Assembly (NCBI GenBank): GCA_025936115.1 | Contig: JAICTZ010000009.1 | Coordinates: 164,094 to 228,093, forward strand | Origin: Polyangiaceae bacterium | GTDB taxonomy: Bacteria > Myxococcota_A > Polyangia > Polyangiales > Polyangiaceae | Direction of reading: 5' to 3' | DNA length: 64,000 nt | Shown here: in pieces, positions 1 to 7,597 of the stretch | How the letters are laid out: every line of letters begins with the position of its first letter | Numbering within the stretch: the first letter of the stretch is position 1 | Translations under genes and position numbers: made by a program | Notes under the pieces: model-generated | The model's input: only the letters and a program-made list of their open reading frames with translations | Databases searched by the model: none | Told to the model about the DNA's origin: nothing

Positions 1-467
1 TTTTTGCCCGGCACGAGGTGGAGCGGCCAGCCGTTGAGCGTGTCCGGCAGCGGGAGCGCCATCTCGTCGAGCATGGCGCGGATGGGCGTGACGCCGGCGA
101 TGGGCTCGCTCCCGAACGTCCAGCCGTAGGCGTACGCGCCGATCATCTTGCCGTCGATGTAGATAGGGCTGCCGCTCATGCCGGCGACGACCTTGGCGAC
201 CTCGAGACGCGGGTGGTGCGTCTTGATCAGAATCACCTCTTGCTTCGGCCGAAAATTCTGCAGCACGCCGATGACTTCGACGTCGAAGCGCTCGGGCTTC
301 GTGCCCTCGAACACGGTCAGGCCGTAGCCCTTCATGCCCGGCTTGATCTCGCTCACCCCCATCACGTTCGGCCGCACGGCGCGCCCGTCGGCGCGAGCGA
401 GCCCTTCGGGCAGCGCGGCCGCCAGCCCGAGCAAGGCGGCACCGACCAGCAAAAGGCTTTCCCGCAT
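1..467 (-). CDS. SpoIVB-type S55 peptidase domain protein, truncated by window edge
   Basis: The reading frame begins with ATG at 467 and runs off the left edge, so only about 155 residues are present. Residues 1-26 form a signal peptide (hydrophobic core followed by ARA-DG). After it come GYGLTVFEGTKPE (about 48-60) and GMSGSPIYIDGK (96-107). The GMSGSP motif is the signature of the SpoIVB peptidase S55 family, where its serine region forms part of the catalytic site. The later AGVTPIRAMLDEM also matches that family. In Firmicutes S55 enzymes act in sporulation signalling; secreted S55-domain proteins of Myxococcota are largely uncharacterised, so a periplasmic or secreted protease role is inferred. 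The C-terminal part cannot be seen. Confidence 0.85.
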   Translation of the reverse strand, partial: MRESLLLVGAALLGLAAALPEGLARADGRAVRPNVMGVSEIKPGMKGYGLTVFEGTKPERFDVEVIGVLQNFRPKQEVILIKTHHPRLEVAKVVAGMSGSPIYIDGKMIGAYAYGWTFGSEPIAGVTPIRAMLDEMALPLPDTLNGWPLHLVPGK

Positions 468-576
468 GGACGCGGGAGTCTACGCGATCCGAACCCCCCG
501 TCCACCGCGGATATAACGCCCAAAGGGCCCCGCATGTCGCCGAACGCGGCACCGGACGGCATGGTAGAGGTCGCGC

Positions 577-834
577 GTGAAGGCGTCGGCGCCGCTCGAT
601 CTCGCGCTTCTTTTGCTGCCGCCAGCGGCGCTCGCCCTGTTCGTGACGGCCCACGTCGCCATCGTGGCGCGCCTGTTCGGAAGCCCACCCCGCTGGCGCG
701 CCGCGGTCGCGCTCCTGCTGCCGCCACTCGCGTTTTTCTGGGGCACACAAGCGAAGATGACGGCTCTTTGCCGCCTCTGGCTCGGCGCCCTGCTCGTTTA
801 CGTGCTCACGCTGGCGCTCGCCTTGGCGAGCTGA
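577..834 (+). CDS. small hydrophobic membrane protein, hypothetical
   Basis: This 85-residue frame has a GTG start. It contains about three hydrophobic segments: residues 7-32, 42-54 and 66-84. I recognise no family. It sits between the leftward S55 gene and the kinase, and no clear Shine-Dalgarno precedes it. The hydrophobic pattern, with charged residues confined to short loops (PRWR, QAK), looks like real coding, but length and lack of similarity keep the call tentative. Confidence 0.45.
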   Translation: MKASAPLDLALLLLPPAALALFVTAHVAIVARLFGSPPRWRAAVALLLPPLAFFWGTQAKMTALCRLWLGALLVYVLTLALALAS

Positions 835-1158
835 GTAGCGGGGCTCGACAGCGTTCGCTTCGTCTGCGCGGCGGGGCGCTGTTCGGCCACTTCCACTCGC
901 CCATCAAATACCCATGGCCGTTGAACGGCTTCGCCCTAGGCGTCTTCTTGGCCTCGATGGGACGCTGGCCGCGGCGTTCACGGACCTCGTTTGCTACGTG
1001 TTCGAGCGCGCGGTGGAGAAGCCGTCGCACGAGCTCGCGCGGCAGGCCTCACGCTGGATCCTCGAGCGGGATTCGCGCGCTCTCACGGCGACGTGATGCG
1101 CCCCCGGGCGCGCGCTGGTCACGCGTGCGAAAGCAGCGCTCATGCTAGTATCGGCGCG
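835..1158. other. intergenic stretch, no convincing gene
   Basis: This is 324 bases between the small membrane protein and the kinase. A 60-codon frame (914-1096, +) is open but shows no recognisable motif or ribosome binding site. I see no clear promoter, repeat or hairpin. Confidence 0.4.
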
Positions 1159-2511
1159 ATGGACTGGGTCCTGCCCGGCGCGGTGCTCGCCGGCAAATAC
1201 ACCCTCGAGCGCAAGCTCGGACAGGGCGGCATGGGCGCGGTTTGGCGCGCCGAACACGTCCACCTGCGCTCCCCCGTCGCCATCAAGCTCATCGACCAGC
1301 AGATCGCGCAGCACCCCGAGGCGCTCGCGCGTTTCATGCGCGAGGCGCAGGCAGCCGCGGCGTTGCGCAGTCCCCACGTCGTGCAGATCCTCGATTATGG
1401 CGCCGATCGCGGCGTTCCCTACATCGCGATGGAGCTGCTCGAAGGCGAAAGCCTCGCCGATCGGCTCGCGCGCGTCGGCCGCCTGCCGCCTGCTGAAGTC
1501 GCGCGAGTCATCACCGAAGTCGCGCGCGCCATCGGCCGCGCGCACGAGCTCTCGATCGTGCACCGCGATCTCAAGCCGGACAATATCTTCCTCGTGCGTA
1601 ACGACGACGTCGAAGTCACGAAGGTGCTCGACTTCGGGATCGCCAAGGCGGCGCAGGGGCTCGGCACCGTTTCGGGCAACACGCGCACGGGCGCCATCCT
1701 CGGCACGCCGCACTACATGAGCCCGGAGCAGGCCGAAGGAACGAAGTTCGTCGATCACCGCACCGATCTCTGGGCGCTCGGCGTGATCGCGTTCGAATGC
1801 TTGGTCGGACGGCGTCCGTTCGAGAGCGACGCGCTCGGCAGTCTCCTGCTCGCGATCTGCACGCGGCCGCTACCCGTGCCTTCGGCGAGCGGGCTCGAGC
1901 TCGCGGGCTTCGACGCATGGTTCGCGAAGGCGTGCGCGCGCGAGCTCGCCGACCGGTTTCAGTCGGCGCGGGAGCTCGCGAGCGAGCTCCGCCGCGTCAT
2001 TGCGCACGCCGGCAACGACGTGACGCTCCTGTCGGACGACTCGCGCGCGGCGCTCGTGGCGACGACGCCGATGCAAACGCCGTTCGTCACGGTCCCGGCG
2101 ACGGCCGGCGTGCCGAGCGCGCCCGCGACGCCGGCGCCGCGCAAGCACGGCGTGTCGCTCGCGCTCGGCGGCATCGTGGCCGTCGCAGCGGCTGGGGGCG
2201 TCGCATTCGCTCTACATCAGGCGACCCCCGCAACGACCGACGCGACGGCTTCTTCCGGCCCCAGCAGCGCGACTCGCCCGGCGCCCGGACGCGAGTCCGT
2301 CACCGCCACGGCCCCGAACGTCGCGGCCGCGCCGAGCGTCTCGGCACCGCTCGTCGTGCCGCTCGGACCCGCGGCGACGGCGAGCCCCCCTGCCGCAGCG
2401 CCAGTCGTCGCAACTGCGTCGGCGCGGCCGCGCGCCACGCCTCGCCACATCGAGCACACCCCTCCACCGAAGCCCTCGGCCACGCCACCGAAGGTGAACC
2501 TGGGAATTTAG
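1159..2511 (+). CDS. Pkn-type serine/threonine protein kinase with one membrane helix
   Basis: This 450-residue protein is a Hanks-type kinase that would phosphorylate Ser/Thr on protein substrates from the cytoplasmic face of the membrane. The kinase domain spans about residues 13-275. It shows the glycine-rich loop GQGGMG, the ATP-binding lysine in VAIKL, the catalytic loop HRDLKPDN at 135-142, DFGIAKA, and GTPHYMSPEQAEG in the activation segment. A single transmembrane helix follows (about 331-352). The C-terminal 100 residues are an Ala/Pro/Thr-rich tail with no recognisable sensor domain. The frame is open further upstream, but ATG 1159 places the kinase fold right at the N terminus as in related kinases. 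The substrate is unknown. Confidence 0.93.
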   Translation: MDWVLPGAVLAGKYTLERKLGQGGMGAVWRAEHVHLRSPVAIKLIDQQIAQHPEALARFMREAQAAAALRSPHVVQILDYGADRGVPYIAMELLEGESLADRLARVGRLPPAEVARVITEVARAIGRAHELSIVHRDLKPDNIFLVRNDDVEVTKVLDFGIAKAAQGLGTVSGNTRTGAILGTPHYMSPEQAEGTKFVDHRTDLWALGVIAFECLVGRRPFESDALGSLLLAICTRPLPVPSASGLELAGFDAWFAKACARELADRFQSARELASELRRVIAHAGNDVTLLSDDSRAALVATTPMQTPFVTVPATAGVPSAPATPAPRKHGVSLALGGIVAVAAAGGVAFALHQATPATTDATASSGPSSATRPAPGRESVTATAPNVAAAPSVSAPLVVPLGPAATASPPAAAPVVATASARPRATPRHIEHTPPPKPSATPPKVNLGI

Positions 2512-2539
2512 CTCTGCGGTCAGAGTCGTGGCGGGACCG

Positions 2540-3322
2540 TCACGGCTTGCCGCCTGCGGCTTGCTCGCCGCTCATCGGCGCCGCCGGCAATGGCACGGGC
2601 CGCGGATCATCCGCTTTGTGGCGATACGCTTTTTCCGCCGTCAACGCCTCGAAGCCGAGGAAGCCCTCGTTGACCCAGCGGTCGCGCACGCGCTTGGCGA
2701 GCGCCGGCTGATCGTGCCACGGCAAGGCCACGCCATAAATCAAACAGCCGTCCTTGTAGGCGGGGTACGCGGCCCACGCGACCGAAAAATCCGCGCTTCC
2801 GATGCCCCAGCTCACCCAACCGTCGACGCTCTGAATCACGAGCGGCTGCCCGCGCCAGCGCACGACCTTCGTCGGCAACGGATGCAATTTCACGTCGAAG
2901 CCGGCAATTTGCGGGCGCGCCCAGTCCTCGAACACGCGCATGCACGTCTCGCTCTTCACGGGCGTACCGGGAGGCAAATCCTGCACGCGCACCGCGACCA
3001 TCGCGCGATGCTCGTTGCCGTAGCGGAAGCCCACGAGGTGGTCGAAGCCGAAGTAGCGCGTCCGCTTCCAATGCTCCCAGTCAGGCAGCGGTGCGAGCAG
3101 CTGTTCGTCCTTGTCCGTGCGCGCGCCCCAAGCTTCGCCGAGCAGCCGCTCGAGGGCGGCGCGCTCGGGATCCTCGGCGTCGCCACCGGGCTCCTTCAGC
3201 GTCACACTCGTCGGCGTCGGCGGGCGCATCGGGGCACTCGGCGCGACGGTGGTGCTGTTCGCGCAAGCCATGCACACGCAGAGCAGGGGCACGGCTCGGA
3301 ACAGTTCAATCACGGCGACCAT
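2540..3322 (-). CDS. hypothetical lipoprotein
   Basis: The 260-residue product starts at ATG 3322, preceded by a GGAG ribosome binding site; the frame is open upstream but that part is Arg-rich and not signal-like. The N terminus is hydrophobic with several cysteines at 15-20, fitting a lipoprotein signal peptide. The mature part is soluble and rich in aromatics (for example WEHWKRTRYFGFDHLVGFRYG). I recognise no family. It is convergent with the kinase gene, with 28 bases between the stops. Confidence 0.7.
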   Translation of the reverse strand: MVAVIELFRAVPLLCVCMACANSTTVAPSAPMRPPTPTSVTLKEPGGDAEDPERAALERLLGEAWGARTDKDEQLLAPLPDWEHWKRTRYFGFDHLVGFRYGNEHRAMVAVRVQDLPPGTPVKSETCMRVFEDWARPQIAGFDVKLHPLPTKVVRWRGQPLVIQSVDGWVSWGIGSADFSVAWAAYPAYKDGCLIYGVALPWHDQPALAKRVRDRWVNEGFLGFEALTAEKAYRHKADDPRPVPLPAAPMSGEQAAGGKP

Positions 3323-3749
3323 GGCTCGTCTCCGTTGTACGGAGGCACGCCTGAGTTTGACCCTTTCCGGCGCAGATTCCAGCCGCGGCGAAGCAGCGCC
3401 TTCTGCGATTCGACGGTGCCAGCGACTTAAAGTCTCGCCTCGCCGCGCGGTCCGCTGCTTCGACGCAGAGTGCGCCTTGGACATTCACGGGGGAAGTAGC
3501 CGTTTTTCCTTTGAAGCTCGGGGGTACGCGTTCGTCCTACCTGTCTACTCCGCGCGCAGGGCGAGCGCGCAGTCCGCCGCGACAGCCTGCTGGGTGGCGG
3601 GCCGTGGCGAGCCGTCGGGCGCCAGCGCGGAGCCGTGGGCACTCGCGCCGTTTTGCTCGGCATTCTCGCCGGCGCGCGCGTGGCACGCGGCGTGAAGAGG
3701 GGAGGCACGTGCGCTCGCAAGGAGCGAGAGCACGTGCAGGAGAATCAGC
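3323..3749. other. intergenic region between divergent genes
   Basis: This 427-base gap separates the leftward lipoprotein from the rightward gene at 3750. It holds the ribosome binding site of the lipoprotein (around 3328-3334 on the minus strand) and a strong hairpin just before 3750. A minus-strand frame at 3545-3751 encodes 68 residues with a signal-like start, but it overlaps the next start codon and lacks a ribosome binding site, so I do not call it. Confidence 0.45.
3706..3736 (+). promoter_or_regulatory. 5' hairpin directly upstream of the ribosome binding site of the 3750 gene
   Basis: The arms CACGTGC (3706-3712) plus CTCGC (3714-3718) pair with GCGAG (3724-3728) plus GCACGTG (3730-3736), with one G/A mismatch and a five-base loop. 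The hairpin ends one base before the CAGGAGA ribosome binding site. This could be an RNA element that gates translation, or a protein-binding dyad in the promoter. The pairing is seen; the function is inference. Confidence 0.5.
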
Positions 3750-4004
3750 ATGGATCAATCGAAGATGAAGATCGCGTACGTCGTGACACAGCGGGGTACG
3801 AACAAGTATTGGACGCGCATCGGCGTCGCGTTCGTCAACCGCGACGGCTCGATCAACGTGAAGCTCGAGGCGGTACCCGTGAGCGGCGAGATTCACGTGC
3901 GCGACTACGTTCCGCGCGACGATCGCGAAGAGACGCCGACCGCGACGTTGCTCAAGAAGACGGGCAACGGCCACGGGGAAGAGAGCTTTTCGGAGCCGGC
4001 CTGA
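3750..4004 (+). CDS. small conserved hypothetical protein
   Basis: This encodes 84 residues with a compact N-terminal 55 residues (VVTQRGTNKYWTRIGVAFVN, then DGSINVKLEAVPVSGEI and RDYVPRDD) and a polar tail. The alternating beta-like pattern and the phrase on introducing new values of a property resemble small cytoplasmic proteins found widely in proteobacteria and myxobacteria; no function is established to my knowledge. The ribosome binding site GGAGA lies 7-11 bases before the ATG. The 5' hairpin suggests post-transcriptional or dyad control. The HhH gene follows after 20 bases and may be co-transcribed. Confidence 0.75.
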   Translation: MDQSKMKIAYVVTQRGTNKYWTRIGVAFVNRDGSINVKLEAVPVSGEIHVRDYVPRDDREETPTATLLKKTGNGHGEESFSEPA

Positions 4005-4024
4005 GCGTGGAAAGGAGCGCGAAG

Positions 4025-4675
4025 ATGAAACTCATCGAGACCGAGCCCGGAGGAGCGAGCCTCGCCGGCGACCGATCGGGAGGGACCTCTTCGCCCGCGG
4101 TGCGCGGCGAGGGTCGAACTCAGGCCCTCGTCGCGTCATCGTCGTTCGCGGAGCGCTTGCGAGCGCTGCGCGGCAGCGTGTGGGCGCCGCTCTGCGCCAA
4201 GGCCGCGGGCGTGCTCGCGGGAATGCTGGCACTTGCGGCCATCGGCGCTTCCTCGCTCGCGCGGGGTTCGGGCGTGGCGCTGCCGGCCGCGTCCGCGCAC
4301 GCCGGGCCCGGAGGAGCCGCGGTCGCCTCGCTCGGCGCGCCGGGTCTTGCGTCACGCACGCACCCCGAAGCGCTCGAGGCCGAGCCGCGCGACGCTAGCG
4401 CCGCACCGAGCGACGGCGGCTCCGGAGCGCCAACGCCACCGAGTGACGCCGTCACGGCCGACGGAAAGATCATCCTGAACCTCGCGAGCGAAAGCGACTT
4501 GCGGCGCCTGCCCGGCATCGGTGCCAAGCGCGCCGCCGCGATCGTGGCGCTCAGAGCAAAGCTCGGCGGCCGCTTCAAGCGCTTGAGCGAGCTCTTGCGC
4601 GTCAAAGGCATCGGCGCAAAAGGGCTCAAGAAGCTCGAGCCGCGCGTCGTGCTCGACGCGCCGAAGCCCGCGTGA
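4025..4675 (+). CDS. ComEA-like helix-hairpin-helix protein, membrane-anchored
   Basis: This 216-residue protein has a GAAAGGAG-like ribosome binding site about 10 bases before ATG 4025. It has a polar N-terminal 50 residues, one transmembrane helix (about 60-78), an Ala/Pro-rich linker and a C-terminal helix-hairpin-helix pair (about 150-212). The pair is marked by NLASESDLRRLPGIGAKRA and LLRVKGIGAKGLKKLEP. Such tandem HhH modules bind duplex DNA without sequence preference. In ComEA they capture incoming DNA for transformation. Here the canonical NINTA motif is NLASE. A competence role is plausible, but no other com genes are in the window. Confidence 0.85.
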   Translation: MKLIETEPGGASLAGDRSGGTSSPAVRGEGRTQALVASSSFAERLRALRGSVWAPLCAKAAGVLAGMLALAAIGASSLARGSGVALPAASAHAGPGGAAVASLGAPGLASRTHPEALEAEPRDASAAPSDGGSGAPTPPSDAVTADGKIILNLASESDLRRLPGIGAKRAAAIVALRAKLGGRFKRLSELLRVKGIGAKGLKKLEPRVVLDAPKPA

Positions 4676-4693
4676 CGGCAATCGTCTTCGAGC

Positions 4694-5362
4694 TCAGCGT
4701 TTGTTGGCGAACACGGCGATTTGCAGGCGCGCGATGAGCGGCGCGATCTCGTCGTGACGGAGTTTGTAGAGCGAGGGGTTCGCGACGATGACGCTCGAGA
4801 CCTGCGCGATGGTCTCACGCTCGACGAGGCCGTTGTCGCGCAGCGTCGCGCCCGACTCGACGAGATCGACGATCAGATCGGCGAGTCCAACGAGCGGCGC
4901 GAGCTCGACCGAGCCCTGGACGTAGATGATTTCAGCCTGGATCCCGAGGCTCGCAAAGTGCTCGGCGGCCGTGCGCGGGTATTTGGTCGCGACGCGCGGG
5001 ATCGCCGGCACGATCGCGTTCGGGCGGCCGGCGACGACCATGCGACAACGACCTACATCGAGCTCGAGCGGCTGATAGAGATCGTAGCGACGCTCGCGCA
5101 GGACATCGCGACCGCTCACGCCGAGGTCGGCGGTGCCGTATTCGACGTAAGTCGGGACGTCATCGGGCTTGAGCAGCAAGAATCTGACACTGTGATCGGC
5201 GCTCTCGCGAATCAGGCGACGATCGTCGGCGAGGAGCGGCGCCGGATCGATGCCCGCGCGCTCGAAGAGCGGCGCGAGCGCACGCGTCACTCGACCTTTG
5301 GGGACGGCGATCGTGAGCGGCGCGGAACCGGCGGTGGTCGATGCGGGAGAGCGAACGGACAT
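4694..5362 (-). CDS. hisG: ATP phosphoribosyltransferase, short form
   Basis: HisG condenses ATP and PRPP in the first step of histidine synthesis. The 222-residue protein shows the family start LTIAVPKGRV, DLGVSGRDVL, and the PRPP-binding stretch around LADLIVDLVESGATLRDNGL. It stops near residue 222 without the C-terminal regulatory ACT-like domain of the long form. Short HisG normally works as a complex with HisZ, and no hisZ is in this window. The gene is convergent with the HhH gene (18 bases between stops) and is not beside other his genes. Confidence 0.95.
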   Translation of the reverse strand: MSVRSPASTTAGSAPLTIAVPKGRVTRALAPLFERAGIDPAPLLADDRRLIRESADHSVRFLLLKPDDVPTYVEYGTADLGVSGRDVLRERRYDLYQPLELDVGRCRMVVAGRPNAIVPAIPRVATKYPRTAAEHFASLGIQAEIIYVQGSVELAPLVGLADLIVDLVESGATLRDNGLVERETIAQVSSVIVANPSLYKLRHDEIAPLIARLQIAVFANKR

Positions 5363-5464
5363 GGGAAGGCCGCGGAGCGTAGTCTCGAGTCCGAGCGAGT
5401 GCTATCTTGGTGAAGCTCGGCAATCTTTCTAAAAAGGCTTCCGCCGCGGCTTGAGGAGAGTTCC

Positions 5465-6235
5465 ATGCGTTATCGGACCGGATTCGTCGTCCTGTTTGCG
5501 ATCGCGGGGGCACAGGCTTGCGGGGGCGCGTCAACGAACGATTTTTCTACGCCTGGGGGCGGCAAAAGCGCGGGTGGAACCGGCGCAACCGGCGGCAGCG
5601 GCAACGCCACGAGCAGCGGCGGAACCAAGAGCTCCGGGGGAACCAGCGGCACCGGCAGCGCGACGGGCGGTTCGGACAGTGCAGGCGGCACGACCGACAC
5701 CGGCGGCGCCGACACGACGGGCGGCACGAGCGGCACGGGCGGTGACGCCGTAGGCGGAACCGGCGCGGACACCACGGGCGGCACGGGCGGTGACGCGGTG
5801 GGCGGGACGAGCGGCGCTTCGGCCATGGGCGGAACCGGTGCAGGCACGACGGGCGGCAGCGCAGGCACGACGGGCGGCAGCGCAGGCATGACGGGCGGCA
5901 GCGCCGGCTCCGGCATGAACCCCGACTGCGCGGCGCTCGAGATGGACTACTCGATGACGCTCCAGCAAGCCGAGGCGTGTAACCCGGACTCCGGCAAAGA
6001 TCAGTGCACGGCCATGGAGAAGAACGATCTCACGTGCCCGAACTGCAGCGTGTACGTGAACCCCGACAATCAAGCCGCCATCATGCACCTGGCCGAGCTT
6101 CGCAAGCAGGCGGGGAATCACTGCGTCACGCCCTGTCCCGCGATCGCCTGCGTCGCGCCGGAAAGCGGGACGTGCGGGCCGGTCGCCGGCAGCAAGACGG
6201 CAGGCCGCTGCAAGAGCTCGCCGCTGCCGCTGTGA
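5465..6235 (+). CDS. Gly/Thr/Ser-rich lipoprotein with Cys-rich C-terminal domain
   Basis: This has 256 residues. The signal peptide ends near IAGAQAC with lipobox cysteine 19. Residues about 25-150 are a low-complexity linker of GGT, GGS, TGG and DTGG units. The C-terminal 100 residues are ordered and cysteine-rich (CAALEMDYS, NDLTCPNCSVYVN, TPCPAIACVAPESGTCG), probably disulfide-bonded outside the cytoplasm. This architecture is typical of Polyangiales surface lipoproteins of unknown role. The ribosome binding site GAGGAGAG is a few bases before ATG 5465. Confidence 0.85.
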   Translation: MRYRTGFVVLFAIAGAQACGGASTNDFSTPGGGKSAGGTGATGGSGNATSSGGTKSSGGTSGTGSATGGSDSAGGTTDTGGADTTGGTSGTGGDAVGGTGADTTGGTGGDAVGGTSGASAMGGTGAGTTGGSAGTTGGSAGMTGGSAGSGMNPDCAALEMDYSMTLQQAEACNPDSGKDQCTAMEKNDLTCPNCSVYVNPDNQAAIMHLAELRKQAGNHCVTPCPAIACVAPESGTCGPVAGSKTAGRCKSSPLPL

Positions 6236-6260
6236 TTGGTCGCGCGGCGCTCGTGCGCGC

Positions 6261-7532
6261 CTACGCCTCTTCGCTCTCGAGCTTGATGCGCGTCACGTCG
6301 GCGCCCGCGCCCGCCAATTTCTTTTCGATCGCTTCGTAGCCACGGTCGAGGTGATACACGCGCCGCACGATCGTCTCGTCGTCGGCCACGAGCCCGGCGA
6401 TCACGAGCGAAGCGCTCGCGCGCAGATCGGTCGCCATCACGGACGCGCCCGAGAGGCGCGGCACGCCTTCGACGATGGCGATGTTGTTGTGCGCTTCGAT
6501 TCTCGCGCCCATGCGCCCGAGCTCGGGCACATGCATGAAGCGATTCTCGAACACGGTCTCCGTGACGACGGAGCGGCCGGACGCGACGCACATGAGCGCC
6601 ATGAATTGCGCCTGCATGTCGGTCGGAAAGCCCGGATGCGGTGAGGTCGCCACGTCGGTCGCGACCAAGCGGCCGAGGCGGCGCACGCGCGCGTGCTCTC
6701 CTTCACGCTCGATCTCCATGCCGACGCGGCGGAGCTTCACGATGACGGGCTCGAGATCGTCGAGCGGCGCGTGCTCGAGCAGCACGTCGCCGCCCGCCGC
6801 GCCGACCGCCGCCATGAAAGTGCCCGCTTCGATGCGATCGGCGATGATGGCGTGATCGAAGGGCTCGAGCTCGTCGGCGCCTTGGATGTGGATGATCGAG
6901 GTGCCGGCGCCCTCGACGCGCGCACCCATTTTATTGAGCACGCGTCCGAGCTCCTCGACCTCGGGCTCGCGCGCGCAGTTGACGAGCGTCGTGCGACCTT
7001 TGGCGAGCGCGGCCGCCATCATCAGGTTCTCCGTGCCCGTGACCGTGGGCATGTCGAACACGACTTCCGCACCGCGCAAGCGCGGTGCCTCGGCCACGAT
7101 GAAGCCGTGCTCGACGGCGATCTTCGCGCCGAGCGCCTCGAGCCCGAGCAGGTGCTGATCGACGGGGCGCGCGCCGATCTGGCAGCCGCCCGGCAACGAC
7201 ACCTTGGCCTTGCCGTAGCGCGCGACGAGCGGCCCCAAGACCAGGACGCTCGCGCGCATTTGGCGCACGAGCTCGTACGGAGCCTCGGGCACGACCGGTC
7301 GCGAGGTCTGTTTGACGCGAACCTCCGGGATATCGACCGTCAGATCGCGGCCGAGCGTCCGGAGCAGGTCCGCCGTGGTCTCGATGTCCCGCAGGCCGGG
7401 GACGTTCCTGAGCAGGCTCTCGCCGTCGGAGAGCAGGGTCGCGCACAGGATGGGCAAAGCCGCATTCTTGGCGCCGCCGACGCGGATGTTGCCTTTGAGC
7501 TGCCGCGCGCCGCGCACGCGAATCGCATCCAT
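6261..7532 (-). CDS. murA: UDP-N-acetylglucosamine 1-carboxyvinyltransferase
   Basis: MurA transfers enolpyruvate from PEP to UDP-GlcNAc, the first committed step of peptidoglycan synthesis. The 423-residue length fits the family. Seen are GGAKNAALP near residue 20 with the conserved Lys-Asn pair, and [14 protein letters not shown] with Cys117, the usual acid/base residue and fosfomycin target. Also present are [12 protein letters not shown] and the C-terminal [15 protein letters not shown]. The protein is therefore predicted to be active and fosfomycin-sensitive at this residue. It is convergent with the lipoprotein gene at 5465-6235. Confidence 0.97.
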   Translation of the reverse strand: MDAIRVRGARQLKGNIRVGGAKNAALPILCATLLSDGESLLRNVPGLRDIETTADLLRTLGRDLTVDIPEVRVKQTSRPVVPEAPYELVRQMRASVLVLGPLVARYGKAKVSLPGGCQIGARPVDQHLLGLEALGAKIAVEHGFIVAEAPRLRGAEVVFDMPTVTGTENLMMAAALAKGRTTLVNCAREPEVEELGRVLNKMGARVEGAGTSIIHIQGADELEPFDHAIIADRIEAGTFMAAVGAAGGDVLLEHAPLDDLEPVIVKLRRVGMEIEREGEHARVRRLGRLVATDVATSPHPGFPTDMQAQFMALMCVASGRSVVTETVFENRFMHVPELGRMGARIEAHNNIAIVEGVPRLSGASVMATDLRASASLVIAGLVADDETIVRRVYHLDRGYEAIEKKLAGAGADVTRIKLESEEA

Positions 7533-7583
7533 GGCTCGGGACCATACATCGAGTAACCTACGCGGGCGAACAAGCGGACGACC

Positions 7584-7590
7584 GGAGGAA
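7584..7590 (+). promoter_or_regulatory. strong Shine-Dalgarno before a coding stretch that lacks a standard start
   Basis: GGAGGAA lies 8 bases before ATC 7598. It precedes an in-frame signal-peptide-like stretch rather than the first GTG at 7790, so it argues for initiation near 7598. Confidence 0.5.
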
Positions 7591-7597
7591 TCGCCCC

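Noticed and set aside
914..1096. 60-codon + strand frame before the kinase
   Set aside because: No motif, ribosome binding site or conservation evidence.
3545..3751. Minus-strand frame with signal-like start (68 codons)
   Set aside because: It overlaps the start of the 3750 gene, includes the hairpin and has no ribosome binding site.
5540..5910. Short direct repeats resembling an array
   Set aside because: They are in-frame Gly/Thr codon repeats inside a lipoprotein; there are no conserved spacers, so not CRISPR.
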